Shown here piece by piece: positions 35,241 through 47,637 of a stretch of 64,000 nt of DNA. Position numbers and translations under genes: made by a program. Each line of letters opens with the position of its first letter. Positions within the stretch are counted from its first letter, which is position 1. The stretch is from NCBI RefSeq assembly GCF_963576675.1, contig NC_088910.1, forward strand, positions 25,546,531 through 25,610,530, read 5' to 3'. The notes beneath the pieces were generated by a model, which made no database searches, was not told where the DNA came from, and was given only the letters and a program-made list of their open reading frames with translations. The DNA is from Euphorbia lathyris. Its lineage: Eukaryota > Streptophyta > Magnoliopsida > Malpighiales > Euphorbiaceae.

Positions 35241-35601
35241 AAAGAGGAATGACATTCCCGTAAATAGTGAAAAAGGTACGATGTGACATAAAGGTAAAAA
35301 GTAAATAATTATTTACCAGGTGCACAGACCTCCGATTTGCAGTCCGTTTCAGCCTACGTTTCTGCCAAACAGTGACCAATAATATCAAGATGGAACTCCA
35401 GACGACAGCCGATTTTTACAGAACAGCGGCACCAGTCAAAATGCAGACGACAGTCAACAGAAAAGTAATTGTTAGTTTGAATCATTCCGGACTAAAAAGA
35501 TGTTCCTATCGAACCATTCAAACCTCCAAGACACTAGCTCTAGTGAGAAAATACAGACAATGGTGTTTTAAAAGAATTCAGAATTGTCAGAAAGAACATT
35601 T
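35241..35601. other. Spacer upstream of the minisatellite
   Basis: No motif-bearing ORF. It holds the presumed upstream promoter region of the antisense PMD gene and leads into the 39-bp repeats. Confidence 0.4.
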
Positions 35602-36140
35602 GCTTTTGAGCCGTTTTACCCGCGGTCGTGGACCAGGGTTGCTTTTGAGCCATTTTACCCACAGTCGTAGACTATGGTCGCTTTTGAGCCATTTTACCCG
35701 CGGTCGTGGACCAGGGTTGCTTTTGAGCCATTTTACCCACAGTCATAGACTAGGGTTGCTTTTGAGCCATTTTACCCACAGTCGTAGACTATGGTCGCTT
35801 TTGAGCCGTTTTACCCACGGTCGTAGACCGGGGTTGCTTTTGAGCCATTTTACCCACAATCGTAGACTAGGGTCGCTTTTGAACCATTTTACTCACGGTC
35901 GTAGACCGGGGTCGCTTTTGAGCCACTTTACCCGCGGTCGTGGACCAGGGTTGCTTTTGAGCCATTTACCCACGGTCGTAGACCAGGGTTGCTTTTGAGC
36001 CATTCCCCCCCCCCCCCCCGGTCGTAGACCAGGGTTGCTTTTGAGCCATTTCCCCTCCGGTCGTAGGCCGGGGTCGCTTTTGAGCCATTTTACTCGCGGT
36101 CGTGCACCAATGTTGCTTTTGAGCCATTTTTACCCGTAGT
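35602..36140. repeat. 39-bp minisatellite with embedded C-run
   Basis: About 13 copies of a 39-base unit, each with GCTTTTGAGCCATTTTACCC followed by CGGTCGTAGACCAGGGTT-like sequence. The unit contains the inverted pair GGTCGTAGACC. Because 39 is a multiple of three, a long open frame runs through it, giving a repetitive peptide that I do not regard as a gene. A pure C-run of 14 interrupts one unit at 36006-36019. Confidence 0.9.
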
Positions 36141-36369
36141 CAACTTAGGCTAGGGTCCGTAAGAAGAACATCTGCCGGCAGCCGATTCAAAGGCAAGGGC
36201 GGAAAGAATCGTGAACGACGCCGGAACGCGCAGCGCAAAGGTCAGGTATTCTTCCTCCTACTCTTTACGTGTCTCTTACTTTTATATGTTTTACATTGCA
36301 TGTGTTGCGTTAGCAAAAAACGTTTTCAAAACACACACATCACTGTCAAAATAGGAAAGTAGGGGCAAC
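36141..36369 (+). other. 3' untranslated end of the Ogre-like element with polypurine tract
   Basis: Unique sequence ending AGGAAAGTAGGGGCAAC directly before the 3' LTR. The purine-rich AGGAAAGTAGGGG (36353-36365) is the likely plus-strand primer. Confidence 0.7.
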
Positions 36370-38999
36370 TGTAGACACCGAGTCAGAGGACCTGTGACGA
36401 AAACCTGTAAACAAGACGGTCGAAGCGGTTGATTCCAGAAGTTTTAAAACAAAAATATATAATAAGAAAAGAAAAATTAATGTGAGTCGCGGTCGTCAAG
36501 TGGACGGCTCGTGAGTGCTCAGCGACGCGGTGCGAGCGCCTAGCGGCAGCCGACGCGTGTCCGAAGACAGTTGGACGCGCGTCCGGCAGCGCGGGGCGCA
36601 CGCTCGACGTCCGTTGGGCGCGCATGCGCGGTAGCACGGAGCGCGCGCTCGACGACCGTGGGGCACGCACGCCCGACAGCGCGGGCGCACGCCCGACGGC
36701 CGCTGGGCGGGCGCGCCCAGCGACGTTGGGCGGACGCCCGACGATTGTCGGGCGAACGCGCAACGTCAGTTGGGCGCGCGCGCCCAACTAGCTTGGGCGT
36801 TCGCCCAACTAACTTTGGGCGACGCCCAATTTTCTTCGGGCGTCGCCCAAAGTTCCGGGGATCCGTTTGCCTATATAAGGCACGGATCCCCATGCATTCG
36901 AGGAAGACTTTTTGAGAGGAGCTTCTCACTCTAAACATTTTTAGAGAGAGAAAATCTTTTTTTTTGGGAAAAAATATTTTTTTTCCTAAAAATTCCAAAT
37001 TTTCTAAAGGTTAAAATTTTACCAAAAACATAAAACACCGGAAAAGCACGATTCGTGGAATCAACCGACTTCAACCGTCAATACCGAACTTGAGGTATTA
37101 TCCGAGGACTAGACTCGTTTTATTTATTTCATTTATTTTATTTTCTTTATTTATCTTTATGTTATAATTTTATTTATTTAGTTATTCATTTATTTATCGC
37201 GTTTTATTTAATTCTTCGTATTTATTTATCCCGTGTTAAATAAAAATTCGGTTTTGTTTTAAAAAAAAAACCTCGTTTTAATATCCCAATACGAACCATG
37301 ATCCGATTAAAAGGTAGTTCGGGTATTAAAAAACGTTGTAATTATAAGTTTTGAAAAGATATTTCAGAATAACGTTTTAAAATAAAAAAACGTCGTTTTG
37401 GAGTGCTGCTGTAATTCTGCCTTTTCTGTCACTAACAGCAGATTGGCGACGGATTTTTCGTCGGTAATCTGCTGGAAACCGAAAATCACCATTTTTACCC
37501 TCCTTTCTCCACTTTTTGACATTTCTACTTATATATATATGTATATTATTGTGTAATATGTTTATAAAAATTATTTTTTAATCCTATAACTATTTATTAT
37601 GTACTATATATTTATTTATTTCATGTTGAAATTTAATTCGTTTGGATTTAATATTATAAAGTGGTATATATGTATATATATATGGTTTTTGGCTCATTTG
37701 AATTATGTTAGTTATCATTGGGTAAAACTATTTTGGAGATTAAATGTTATTCTTCCCATTTATAAACTTGGTTCATTGTTTTTACATATTTTGAATTAGA
37801 ATCAAAAGGTATTATATTTAGTATTCTTTTTCACTTTCTTTGTTATATCATATAATATTTCTTACTTATTTTCATCTATATAGATATATCCCTATTTTTA
37901 GATAAAACTATGTATATATGTATTTCTATCTTATTCTTGTATATATGTATATATTCCAAATGTGTTTTACTTGGTGAATTTTGGTTTAATTGGTTTATTG
38001 TTGTAATTATGATAATGTTAAAGGTTAATTGAGTGAAAAGGGGAAAGTAAAATCACAAAAAGAGAGTTTAATTTGCTTATTTAAACTTAAAGTTTTCTAG
38101 ATATTCCTAAAGTGTAAATAACGTTTTCTTGACATTTTTAAACCATTTCTTAAAACATCATGTTTTAAAACCTTAGTCCGTTCCAACGACGGATTAAGCG
38201 AACCTTGTAATTAAAATAGCTTTTAATCGTAAATAATAGAGTTTTGAATCGTGTTCTTAAATGATTTTTACAAAGTAAATTGACTTGTATGCCTAACCAC
38301 GTTTTCGGGTTAAAATTCTTTATTCCACGTCTTCAAACGCTCGAGTCGTTCCAACGGCGGTTCGAGTAGAGGCCACATAAATAAACAGGGTTTTGAAACG
38401 TACCTAAATCGTTCCAACGGCGATTAAGGTACGAACCAAGTAAATAAACTCGTTTTCGGGGAGTGAGTTTAGTGTAGAGTTAACATGTGAATCGAAGCAT
38501 AAGACACACTGTAAAATAAATCAATTCTCCCTTCTCCCCCTCTCTCCTTTATAAATTTATGCAAAATGGGTGATTCTTTACCAAAATGGCTTTCAATAAT
38601 ATATGCTCAAAACGGTTTCAAAACGAGAAAGAAAAGGTTTCAAATGAATTTTAAACTTAAAGAAATATGTGATTAGTCCGTTATCGCCTAACACGCTGAG
38701 TAGGAGGCCGGTGGTTCATAACCGGGCGATGTCGGGGTGCCTAGTAGCCTTTCTCCAGAAAGGAGCTAGCCTTCTCGGCTCGTACCTAAGTTTCCCGAAC
38801 CCTCACCGGTCTCCCGCAAGGGATCGGTGTTCATTTTCCCATTCGTGGGTGGCGACTCTTCCATACTCCGAGCTCCGGTCCTGCCGAGCAGCTTGATTCT
38901 ACGATTGGTTGCTTTCGGCGCCAATCACCGCTTACGTCGCCATGAGGTGTCCACCCCCCGGTCCGCCCGGGAGATTAGGCCGCGGCACCTCGTCTAACA
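36370..38999 (+). repeat. Ogre-like 3' LTR
   Basis: 2,630 bases, TGTAGACACC...CGTCTAACA. Same order of parts as the 5' LTR, with fewer palindrome units (36680-36855), the TATA-loop hairpin at 36857-36891, and a deletion of about 98 bases near 37395. Few substitutions relative to the 5' copy indicate a young insertion. Confidence 0.95.
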
Positions 39000-39004
39000 G
39001 CTGA

Positions 39005-39294
39005 GTACTCAGGTACTGGTCAGCATAGACAATCCACACAAGCGGATTGTCCAATGTGACTTCTGCGGAAAGAAAGGGCATACCACTAAGGTATGTTGGC
39101 ATGCTCAGCACAATGGTGCTGACCAAAAACTGAGTCACCCAAAAAGGGTAACTCATTGTGACTTCTGTGGTAAACAAGGCCAGACCATAAATATATGTCG
39201 TCACAAGTTAAAACATGACATTGCACCTGCTTATGCTAACAAACGAGGACCCAAAAAGAATTGGGTACCTAAATTTGATTGATTTAAAATACAG
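39005..39294 (+). pseudogene. Sirevirus gag C-terminal part with two more zinc knuckles
   Basis: Right side of the split gag. CDFCGKKGHTTKVC at 39055-39096 and CDFCGKQGQTINIC at 39157-39198 are CCHC-type knuckles; the second has Gln in place of the zinc-binding His. The reading frame here is one base off the left half, so a shift exists in or near 39005-39050. A TGA at 39280-39282 separates this from pol in the same frame. Confidence 0.85.
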
Positions 39295-42200
39295 GTGAGC
39301 CTGAGATGCATGGAGAAGTCAAAGCTTTGGTATATTGACAGCGCATGCTCGAGGCATATGACTGGTGATGAAACTCAATTCATCACACTTGAGCTTAAAC
39401 GAGGTGGAAACGTAAGCTTTGAAGACAATAAGAAGGATAAGATAGTTGGGTCAGGTACTATCGGAGGTAACCCCACTATTGAGTCAGTATCCTTAGTTAA
39501 AGGTCTCAAATATAACTTATTGAGTGTAGCTCAGCTTTGTGATAGCGGTAGACAGGTTATATTTGATGCTAATCAGTGTCGGATACTCGAGGGAAAAACA
39601 AACAAATTGATTTTAACTGCCCCTCGTGTTGACAATGTATATATGATGAGCTTAGAAAAACAGTTTTCAAAAAATATATGCTTAGTATCTAAAGAGGATA
39701 ACTCCTGGCTATGGCATAGGAGACTTGGTCATGTAAGCATGGACATCCTTGCCAAATTAGCTAGAAAGCAACTAGTTGAAGGATTACCCAAATTGAAATT
39801 TGAAAAAGATCAATTATGTAATGCTTGTCAGCAAGGTAAACAAACGAAAAAGTCTTTTCAAAGTAAAAACATTGTCTCAACCAAGAGACCATTGGAATTA
39901 CTACACTTGGATCTTTTCGGACCTATCCATCCACTCAGCTTGGGAGGTAAGAAATTTTCCTTAGTCATTGTAGATGATTTCTCTCGGTATACTTGGATCA
40001 TCTTGCTGTGTAGCAAGGATGAAACATTTGAGATGTTCACCACACTGATTAAAAAGCTTGAAAATGACAAAGACCTAAAAGTAGCTCATATTAGAAGCGA
40101 TAATGGTGGAGAATTAAAAAACCAACAGTTTGATGAATTCTGTGAAACCAGTGGTATTGACCACAATTTCTCTGCTCCTAGAACTCCTCAACAAAATGGG
40201 GTTGTTGAAAGAAAGAACAGAACAATTGTCAAAATTGCTAGGACAATGTTGAGCGAAAATAGGCTTCCAAAGTATTTCTGGGGTGAAGCTGTCCACACAG
40301 CATGCTACATACTGAATAGGGCTTTAGTTAGACCTATACTCAAGAAAACCCCTTATGAACTTTGGAAAGGACAGAAGCCCAACATTGGCTACTTTCGTGC
40401 CTTTGGGTGTAAATGTTTTATACTCAATACAAAAGATAACCTTGCAAAATTTGATGCTAAAGCTGACGAATCGATCTTTTTAGGGTACTCAACTAACAGT
40501 AAAGCATATAGAGTGTACAATAAACGAACTCAAGTTGTTGAAGAGTCTGTCCATATAGAGTTCAATGAAACTGACCGTGCAGGAAAGACAACTCAGTCCG
40601 TCGAAGATGAACCAAGCTCAGCTTCCGCTGACCAAACAGGAGCTACTAAGTCACCAGCACAAGGGGTGACCAAAGGTAAACATGAACCAGAAATTACCCT
40701 TGATGACCAATCTATTCCTGCAGATATTGTAGAAACACCTATTCCAGACAACTCAGCATTGCCTAAAGAAATAAAAATTCCAAGAGGACATTCAGAAAAG
40801 TCCATTCTTGATGCCGCTGACAACAAGCTGATGACAAGAGATCAGTTTAGAAAGTATCTCAGGAATGTTGCATTCGTCTCAGTAAATGAGCTAAAGAACT
40901 TCGCCGATGCTGAGCACGATGAATATTGGATCAATGCTATGCAAGAAGAGCTTGATCAATTCACAAGAAATGAGGTATGGGATTTAGTACCAAAACCTAG
41001 AAATCAAAAGACCATAGGAACTAAATGGGTCTTTATAAACAAACTAGATGAGCAAGGCAACGTAGTCAGAAATAAAGCCCGACTTGTAGCCCAAGGCTAT
41101 AGTTAGCAAGAGGGCATTGACTACGGTGAAACCTTTGCACCCGTTGCTAGGTTAGAGGCTATACGAATTTTGTGTGCATATGCCAGTTATATGAATTTTA
41201 AACTATATCAAATGGATGTTAAAAGTGCTTTTCTTAATGGCTTTATAAACGAAGAGGTATATGTTAGTCAGCCTCCAGGGTTTGAAGATCCAAAATTTCC
41301 AAACCACGTTTATAAACTCAAGAAGGCCCTATATGGGTTGAAAAAAGCTCCAAGAGCTTGGTATGAGAGGTTGACCAACTTCCTGCTTACCAGGAGTTAT
41401 GTCAGAAGCAAAGCTAACACAACCTTGTTCATTAAGAAAAAGGGTAAACATATCCTGCTGGCACAAATTTATATAGACGATATAATCTTTGGTGCTACTG
41501 ACGAATCCTTGTGCAAAGAGTTTAGTAAACAGATGCAAACTGAGTTCGAAATGTCTATGATGGGCGAACTCAACTTCTTCCTTGGACTTCAAATCAAGCA
41601 AGGTAAGAACAACATCTTCATTAGTCAGTCCAAGTACGCCAAAGAAATGCTAAAGAAATTCGATATGGAAGATTGTAAACCCATATTAACCCCAATGGGT
41701 ACTGACACTGTCCTATGCAAAGATGAAAAAGGTAAATCTGTAGATAGCAAGCTATATTAAGGTATGATTGGCTCTCTACTTTACCTTACCGCTAGTAGAC
41801 CTGATATTCAGTACTCGGTATGTTATTGTGCAAGATATCAAGCTGACCCTAGAGAATCTCACCTTATAGCTGTAAAAAGAATTTTTAGATATTTGCAGAG
41901 CTCAGTTAATGCAGGTTTATGGTATCCAACCACAAATGACTTCACACTCATTGGATACACTGATGCTGACTATGGACGAGATAAGCTAGAGCGTAGAAGC
42001 AGTCATCAGTTGCCATGTCTACAACTGAAGCTGAGTACGTAGCTACTGGAAGCTGTGTTGCTCAAGTCCTATGGATTAAGCAACAGCTTGAGGATTACGG
42101 AGTTAAAACAGAAACAATCGAAGTCAAATGCGATAACAAGAGCGCTATTGACCTATCCAAAAATCCAATCCAACACAGCAGAATGGAGCATGTCAGCATA

Positions 42201-42357
42201 AGGCATCACTTCATTAGGGATCATGTACTCAAGGGTGAGATCAAGCTGACCTACGTTCCAACAGATGAACAGCTTGCAGATATCTTCACTAAGCCCTTGG
42301 CTCGTGAACAATTCAACATACTAAGGGAAGCTATCGGTATGTCTAATCCTCTTCAAT
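39295..42357 (+). pseudogene. Sirevirus pol: protease, integrase, RT, RNase H
   Basis: The protease core is DSACSRHMTG (about 39330; usual motif is D-S-G, so the Gly is Ala here). Then the GAG-pre-integrase LWHRRLGHVS, integrase with D-D-E residues (HLDLFGP, SDNGGEL, NGVVERKNRT), RT ([19 protein letters not shown]) and RNase H (STTEAEYVA, CDNKSAIDL, LADIFTKPLA). Lesions: TAG at 41104-41106 (expected Gln), TAA at 41758-41760, and a deletion plus shift near 41995-42020 that removes the middle of RNase H. It ends with a TAA at 42357. Confidence 0.92.
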
Positions 42358-42860
42358 AATACTATATGCTTAATTGAATGATGAATGATTACCATACTAA
42401 GTGACTTGTGCTAAGTTAGTAACTTCTACATGCTGAGCTTAAAATGTGTTATTGAAAATCACCCTATGCTGAGTAAGACATACATGCTGAGTGATTATCT
42501 TAGGCTGAGTTACTAAAGCAATATGAAAACCCTCTAAGTAAAACTGTGCACTCAGTATCACAAAACGTCCAGTATTCTAACAAACTGAGTAAAATTCACT
42601 TGCCCAATTAATGCTTGCACACGTGCCATAAATAGCCACCTAGGGAGACGAAATCACAATAAAACGAACACGCCGAACATGTCATAAATGCCAGAATCCT
42701 TGTCGATTGATCATCTCGAGGTAAAACGGCTAGTTCAAACGTTTAGGATCAATTCGAATGTCTATAAATAGTGGAAGAATTCCCACTTATCATTCTTTAC
42801 ACTCAAAATATTTGGCAAATCGACTCTCATCACTCTCTCTAAATCTCAAAACCTCTAATC
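42358..42860 (+). other. Pol-env spacer rich in CTGAGT motifs
   Basis: Non-coding. Dense in CTGAGT/ACTCAG up to about 42600, then a promoter-like stretch. The TATA box at 42761-42770 is listed separately. Confidence 0.6.
42761..42770 (+). promoter_or_regulatory. TATA box upstream of the envelope-like ORF
   Basis: TCTATAAATA lies about 91 bases before the ATG at 42861. The interval is A/C/T-rich with CTCATCACTCTCTCT-type sequence, like a plant 5' UTR. It suggests an internal promoter driving the envelope-like ORF separately from gag-pol. Confidence 0.6.
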
Positions 42861-45799
42861 ATGTCGGATTCACAAAATCTCTCCGGAGGCGGTTGCAACG
42901 ACAACCACTCCGATGAAAATCCATCGTACCAAATTGAGCAAGAACACGAGGATACTTCAACTGAATCTCAGGAAGAAGGTCAGCATGACCATTCTAAGGT
43001 CACAACACCAAGCAAGAAACCACACGCTGACCAAGCCACCTCCTCGAAAGAGAAAAAGAAGCAGGATAAGGGAAAGAAACCGATGGAACGTACCTACTCC
43101 CTAGTTTACAACAGCGTAAGGGGATATAAGGTTGACCACTCCCGCTGGTTCTCGAAGGGATTTGTGGAAGCTGAGCAACCCTTCTGTGAGTGGATCTCAA
43201 AGAACGGCTGGACTGAGCTGTTCTCGATTCGAGAAGCCACCTATCCTGAGTTAGTGAAGGAGTTCTACACTAACCTAAGAGCCGCTGATGATGACCGGGA
43301 CTATATGGTCACCAAGGTTCAAGGGAAAGATATCTTCATCAACCCTCCTTACCTTGCCAAACTGCTAAAACTGAAAACGAAGGAGCTAAACTTAGAAAAA
43401 CAGGTGACCACGATAAAATTGACTATCCCACTGAGTTTTGCAAACCTGCCGGTCATGCCGGGGAAATCTCGAGTACCTCCATGGGTCAGAATCAAAAGAT
43501 GGCCCATTACATACTGACCAACTTCCTCTTTCCAAAGGTCAACTCCACTTCCTCAGCGTCGAACTTCGAGCAGTGCTTCATCTGGCGCATGCTGACCTAC
43601 CAGTCGATCAACATGCCAGTCTTCCTAATCGGTGGTTTTCAAATAAGTACTGGAACCCTTAGGTTAGGCTCCCTTATTACCAGAATCCTCAAAGACTATA
43701 AAGTGAGTTTGGTTGAGGAAATTAATGTCTGGGGGACTGAAATTACCGCAGCTGCATTATTCGGCTTGGTCTATGACCAACCAATTGTGTCCAAGAAAGG
43801 AAAAGGGGCCGTTGTTAAGGAAACTGAGGGGATACTAACTAGAGAAGGAAAGAAAGTAAGGAAAACTGAAGCTGATAAGAAAGACAGAAAGAGGAAAGTT
43901 GTTCACACCTCTTCCAAAGACGCTGACGCTCCACCGAAAAAGATTCGGTTCATATCCAAAGTAACAAAGCCTCAAGTTCAACAAGGTCAGGTTGGACCCA
44001 AGTCAGCAAAAAACCTCAAAAGGCAAGCTGACCCTGAGGAAGAAGAAATAGAGGACACTCCCGAACAACCACTGAGAAAGAAGAAGAAGATCTCTTCTGG
44101 GTTGAGTCCTATCGATGCACCCCCACTTGACGTCGTTATCTCTAAAGACTCACATTTCATGAGAAGTCAAGGCATTGATCTTGAGAAAACCCCCACTGAC
44201 CAAGATGAAGAAGAAGTGGGCAATCTCGGAGGTCACTGTGTGACAGCAAATGTTGAGCAACATGAGGCAGTCAATACTGAGCTGGTTAAAAAACAAGCTG
44301 AGCCCACAGAAAAAGAACATGCTGACCTAGGGGTAAATTCACTCTCTGACTCTCTTGATTCTATTCAAGCTGACCCCTCGCCTCCAAAGGCTAAGAAATT
44401 ACGGAGACTCAAGAAAATGGCTCACAAGTCGCCAGTTATCGATCTGTTGGGTGATTCTCCTCTGCGGGATCCCATTACTGATTCATCGGATATACAGTTC
44501 CAATTCTTCTCAAATCCCACCAAGCCTTCTCCAACGGAACTTCAACAAAAACAAGCCTCTGTTACTCATCCTGAGGAACAAGCTAAGTCTCCGGAAAATC
44601 CAATCCCTGCCGAGCAAGAGCTCGAAGTCCAAGCTGCTCAAGGTGAAAAGCATGCTAAGGAAAACCCTGCTCAACCTGAGTTAACTCCTCCTGCACCAAC
44701 TCAAACCAACATTGAGCAGGTCAATATCTCTGCTGATCCACCTTCTTCCACTCCAAAGTCGTAGAATATTGAGAAGTCAGTTCCTGCAGCTGACCTAAAT
44801 ACAAGCCCAGCTGTTGATCATGCTGGCCCCTCTGGCTCCACTCGAATTCCGGCAACTGAGAACATTCCTGAGGCAACATATGCGTATCTTCATGCTACTG
44901 AGTGCGGACGTCGCATTATTGACTCCGCTCAGACTATTCTCCAGGATTTGAACACTTCTCATGCCGATGCTGCTGGGTATGCAAATGCTGAGTCCCCACA
45001 AATATCATCTATCACTCAGATCCTCAATGAGATCAAGGGTCTCAAGGATTTAGTAAGTGTAATGACAACAATCCAAACACAGCAACCCAAGCAAGAATCC
45101 ATCGTCAAGCTGGCCGAACTACAGTTAATGATGGTGAATCACATGGATTCCCTTCAAGGCCAAATTAATGCTCTTTCTGCAGTTCACATGGGCTATGCTA
45201 CCTCTGCTGAGTTGAATCAACAGTTTATCAAGTTGAACTCTGAGCTGATCGGCGCTCGCGAGCTAATCTCCTCAACCTCTCAATGTTCGGTCGAACAAAT
45301 AAGCGAAGCTTTCCGTCTACTCAACTTGAGTAAAGAAGAAATGGAAACTGATCAACTCAAGACAAATGAACTGCTGCAGTACTCCCGAGCCACCTACAAA
45401 CATGTGCGCCACATCAATGGCCAACGTCAGTTTTATGACTCGGCTTTGCTCAAGATGTACCATCAAGCTTATGCCCAGCTGATTGACATAATCACATGGA
45501 TTGGGAAATCTCAGGAATATATATTGAGTGTGCTCAGTGCCTCTATCCGAATTCCACAAGATACCTTGGACGATGGTATCCCAGTTTTTGATGGCATAAG
45601 GGAAAGCACGAAAAGACTTAAAGCTTATTCAGTGAGGCTAACTCGTGCTGCCCTCAACGACACATTCGTTCCTCCTCCGCCCGATGGTGGCAAAATGGGG
45701 GAGAAAGAACAAGCTGATAGAACTCAGCACGCAGGCGAAGCATCGGGTAGTCAGCAGCCGCAAAAGGGAAAAGGCAAAGTCAATCCTGCCCAAGCCTAA
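42861..45799 (+). pseudogene. Sirevirus envelope-like ORF
   Basis: The ORF starts at the ATG at 42861. After an acidic low-complexity N-terminus comes a globular region (WISKNGWTELFSIREATYPE; MAHYILTNFLFPK) of the Athila-ORF1/'putative plant transposon protein' type that occurs in Sirevirus envelope-like ORFs. A long charged linker and a C-terminal helical, coiled-coil-like part (about 44950-45660) follow. One frameshift lies between about 43440 and 43500, and a TAG at 44762-44764 splits the rest. No convincing signal peptide or membrane helix was found, so 'envelope-like' is positional naming only. Confidence 0.78.
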
Positions 45800-46372
45800 G
45801 TCAATAGAAAGAAATAGCTAGGCCAGTTTGCCAGTTTTTATTCTTGACTTGTACTTTTTTGTGTTTTCCTTATCTGGCGTACTGTGTTTTGCTGACTATA
45901 TAAAATCATGCATCGTTTATTCCAAAATTGATTGATCCTATGTGATGCTTACTTAAGTATTGTGCTTTATGCTGAGCTGTCTTAATTGAACAAACAAACA
46001 AATGAAAAAGGGAATATACTCAGTACACATTAAACTTGATACATTTGCTCTAGGTTTCCTATAACTCTGATATCAAACTAACCATGTATCAAAACTGAGT
46101 CAAAACATATCCCACATATTGACCTCTTTTGAAAACTGACCTAGGCTCATCTAAATTAGATCTTAGAAGGTCTAGAACTGAACTAAGTCAGTATAAGCAT
46201 GTCTTAACTTTGCTCAATTAAATCTTAGAAGGTTTAGAGTTAAGTCAAGTCAATAGATGCAACCCTTACGGGGGAGTAATTTCAGAAGCATAAAAGAGAA
46301 TTTCAATCATGGGGAATCTCAATGCTGAGTTCCATCAATTATATATTTTTCCAACATCAAAATGGGGGAGTT
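45800..46372 (+). other. Sirevirus 3' region with repeated polypurine motifs
   Basis: Non-coding, with CTTAGAAGGTCTAGA/CTTAGAAGGTTTAGA repeats near 46164 and 46227. ACGGGGGAGTAA (46268-46279) and AAAATGGGGGAG (46359-46370) are two polypurine motifs; the second abuts the 3' LTR and is the likely plus-strand primer. Multiple such motifs are a Sirevirus trait. Confidence 0.75.
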
Positions 46373-47574
46373 TGTTTAAACACCTTTCCACATGATTTTG
46401 ATTTGACAAAATTATTTAAGTTAATCCATGATTAAGGGACAATTAAATTTAAGTGCGTTGATTTAATTGTACTAATATGTTTGTTCAATGATGAGTATAA
46501 ATATAGATACAAATAGAAATAAAAAGTAAGAGGACGAAGTCAGCATAAGATCACAGCACAAGCTGAGTAGAATGGAACTCAACGTGAGAGAAGATAAGTC
46601 ATCTTCAGAACAGAAGCTTAAAGATCAAGAAACTAAGTGGAATGAAACTCAGTATCAAAAGTAGGAAAGTCTTCCGAGAACTATGTCTTGCAGAACGAAG
46701 CTGACCATGGAAGCTGAGTAAAAGAGAACTCAGTATATGCACTAGCAAACAATCACAAACAACGGCTACCAAAGACAAGCTGAGTGATTTTAAGGACAAG
46801 CTGAGTGATTTTAAGGACAACATGAATGTTCCGTTTGCTAAAAGACAAGCTTCGACAACTGTATGCACCAATAATAGAAACATTGGAATTACACAAAGGC
46901 TAATTTCGAGAGGTATGGGTCAAACGTTCGTTAGCTAAAAGACGAACTGGCACAAAAAGATGAAAACCTACAAGAAGAAGACAAACCTGACGCCTGCAGA
47001 ATTCAGATGACAGGATTGGCCTGCAAGACTGAAGCTGACCAGAACTTGTCTCAAAAAGAAGCCGTTTGAACCAACGGAAAAATCCAAAGTTCAAACCATT
47101 TCTACTTCAGACATCAACTATATAAAGACATGATCATTCTTGGATCATTAGCCGATTACAACAAGTACAAAAAGTATATACATACAAAAGCACAAAAGCC
47201 AAAAGAGATCTTACTCCAAATTTCTATTCTTGTGTAAAAGCTAGATTGATTTTCTGTAATCATCTAAAGTGTTCTTCGTCTCAAAAGAACAATTTGTATC
47301 AATTGTAAAATTGAGAGTGTTGTGCTGAGTACTCGGTGTTGAGTGCTTAGTGGTAGAGAAATCTAGGTGTTGGGTTATAGCACTTAGTAGGAGTTGAGTA
47401 GACGAATAGAGGAAGGTACTCTTGCATATTCAACTACCTTGTAAACGGGTTGTGCTCTACCTTTAAAGAGCTCAGTATTGGATTTAAAAAGCCCGGAGGG
47501 ATTCTGGGGACTGGACGTAGGCAGAGAGGCCGAACCAGGATAAGTCGTACTGAGTAATTTCTAACTCCCTCTCA

Positions 47575-47637
<63 letters not shown>

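Larger units (their letters stand above)
19661..38999 (+). mobile_element. Ty3/gypsy Tat/Ogre-type retrotransposon (19.3 kb)
   Basis: Long LTRs (2.80 and 2.63 kb), a tRNA-Arg PBS, RT before integrase, two consecutive RNase H domains and extra sequence between pol and the 3' LTR define the Tat/Ogre lineage. The polyprotein frame is single and interrupted by four TAG codons. An antisense spliced PMD gene and a minisatellite fill the 4.6 kb after pol. Extra ORFs in this position are known for Tat/Ogre elements; their cargo varies. Confidence 0.93.

Noticed and set aside
35372..35998. 208-codon plus-strand ORF
   Set aside because: It is the translation of the 39-bp minisatellite, whose unit length is a multiple of three. 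No conserved motif and no start context.
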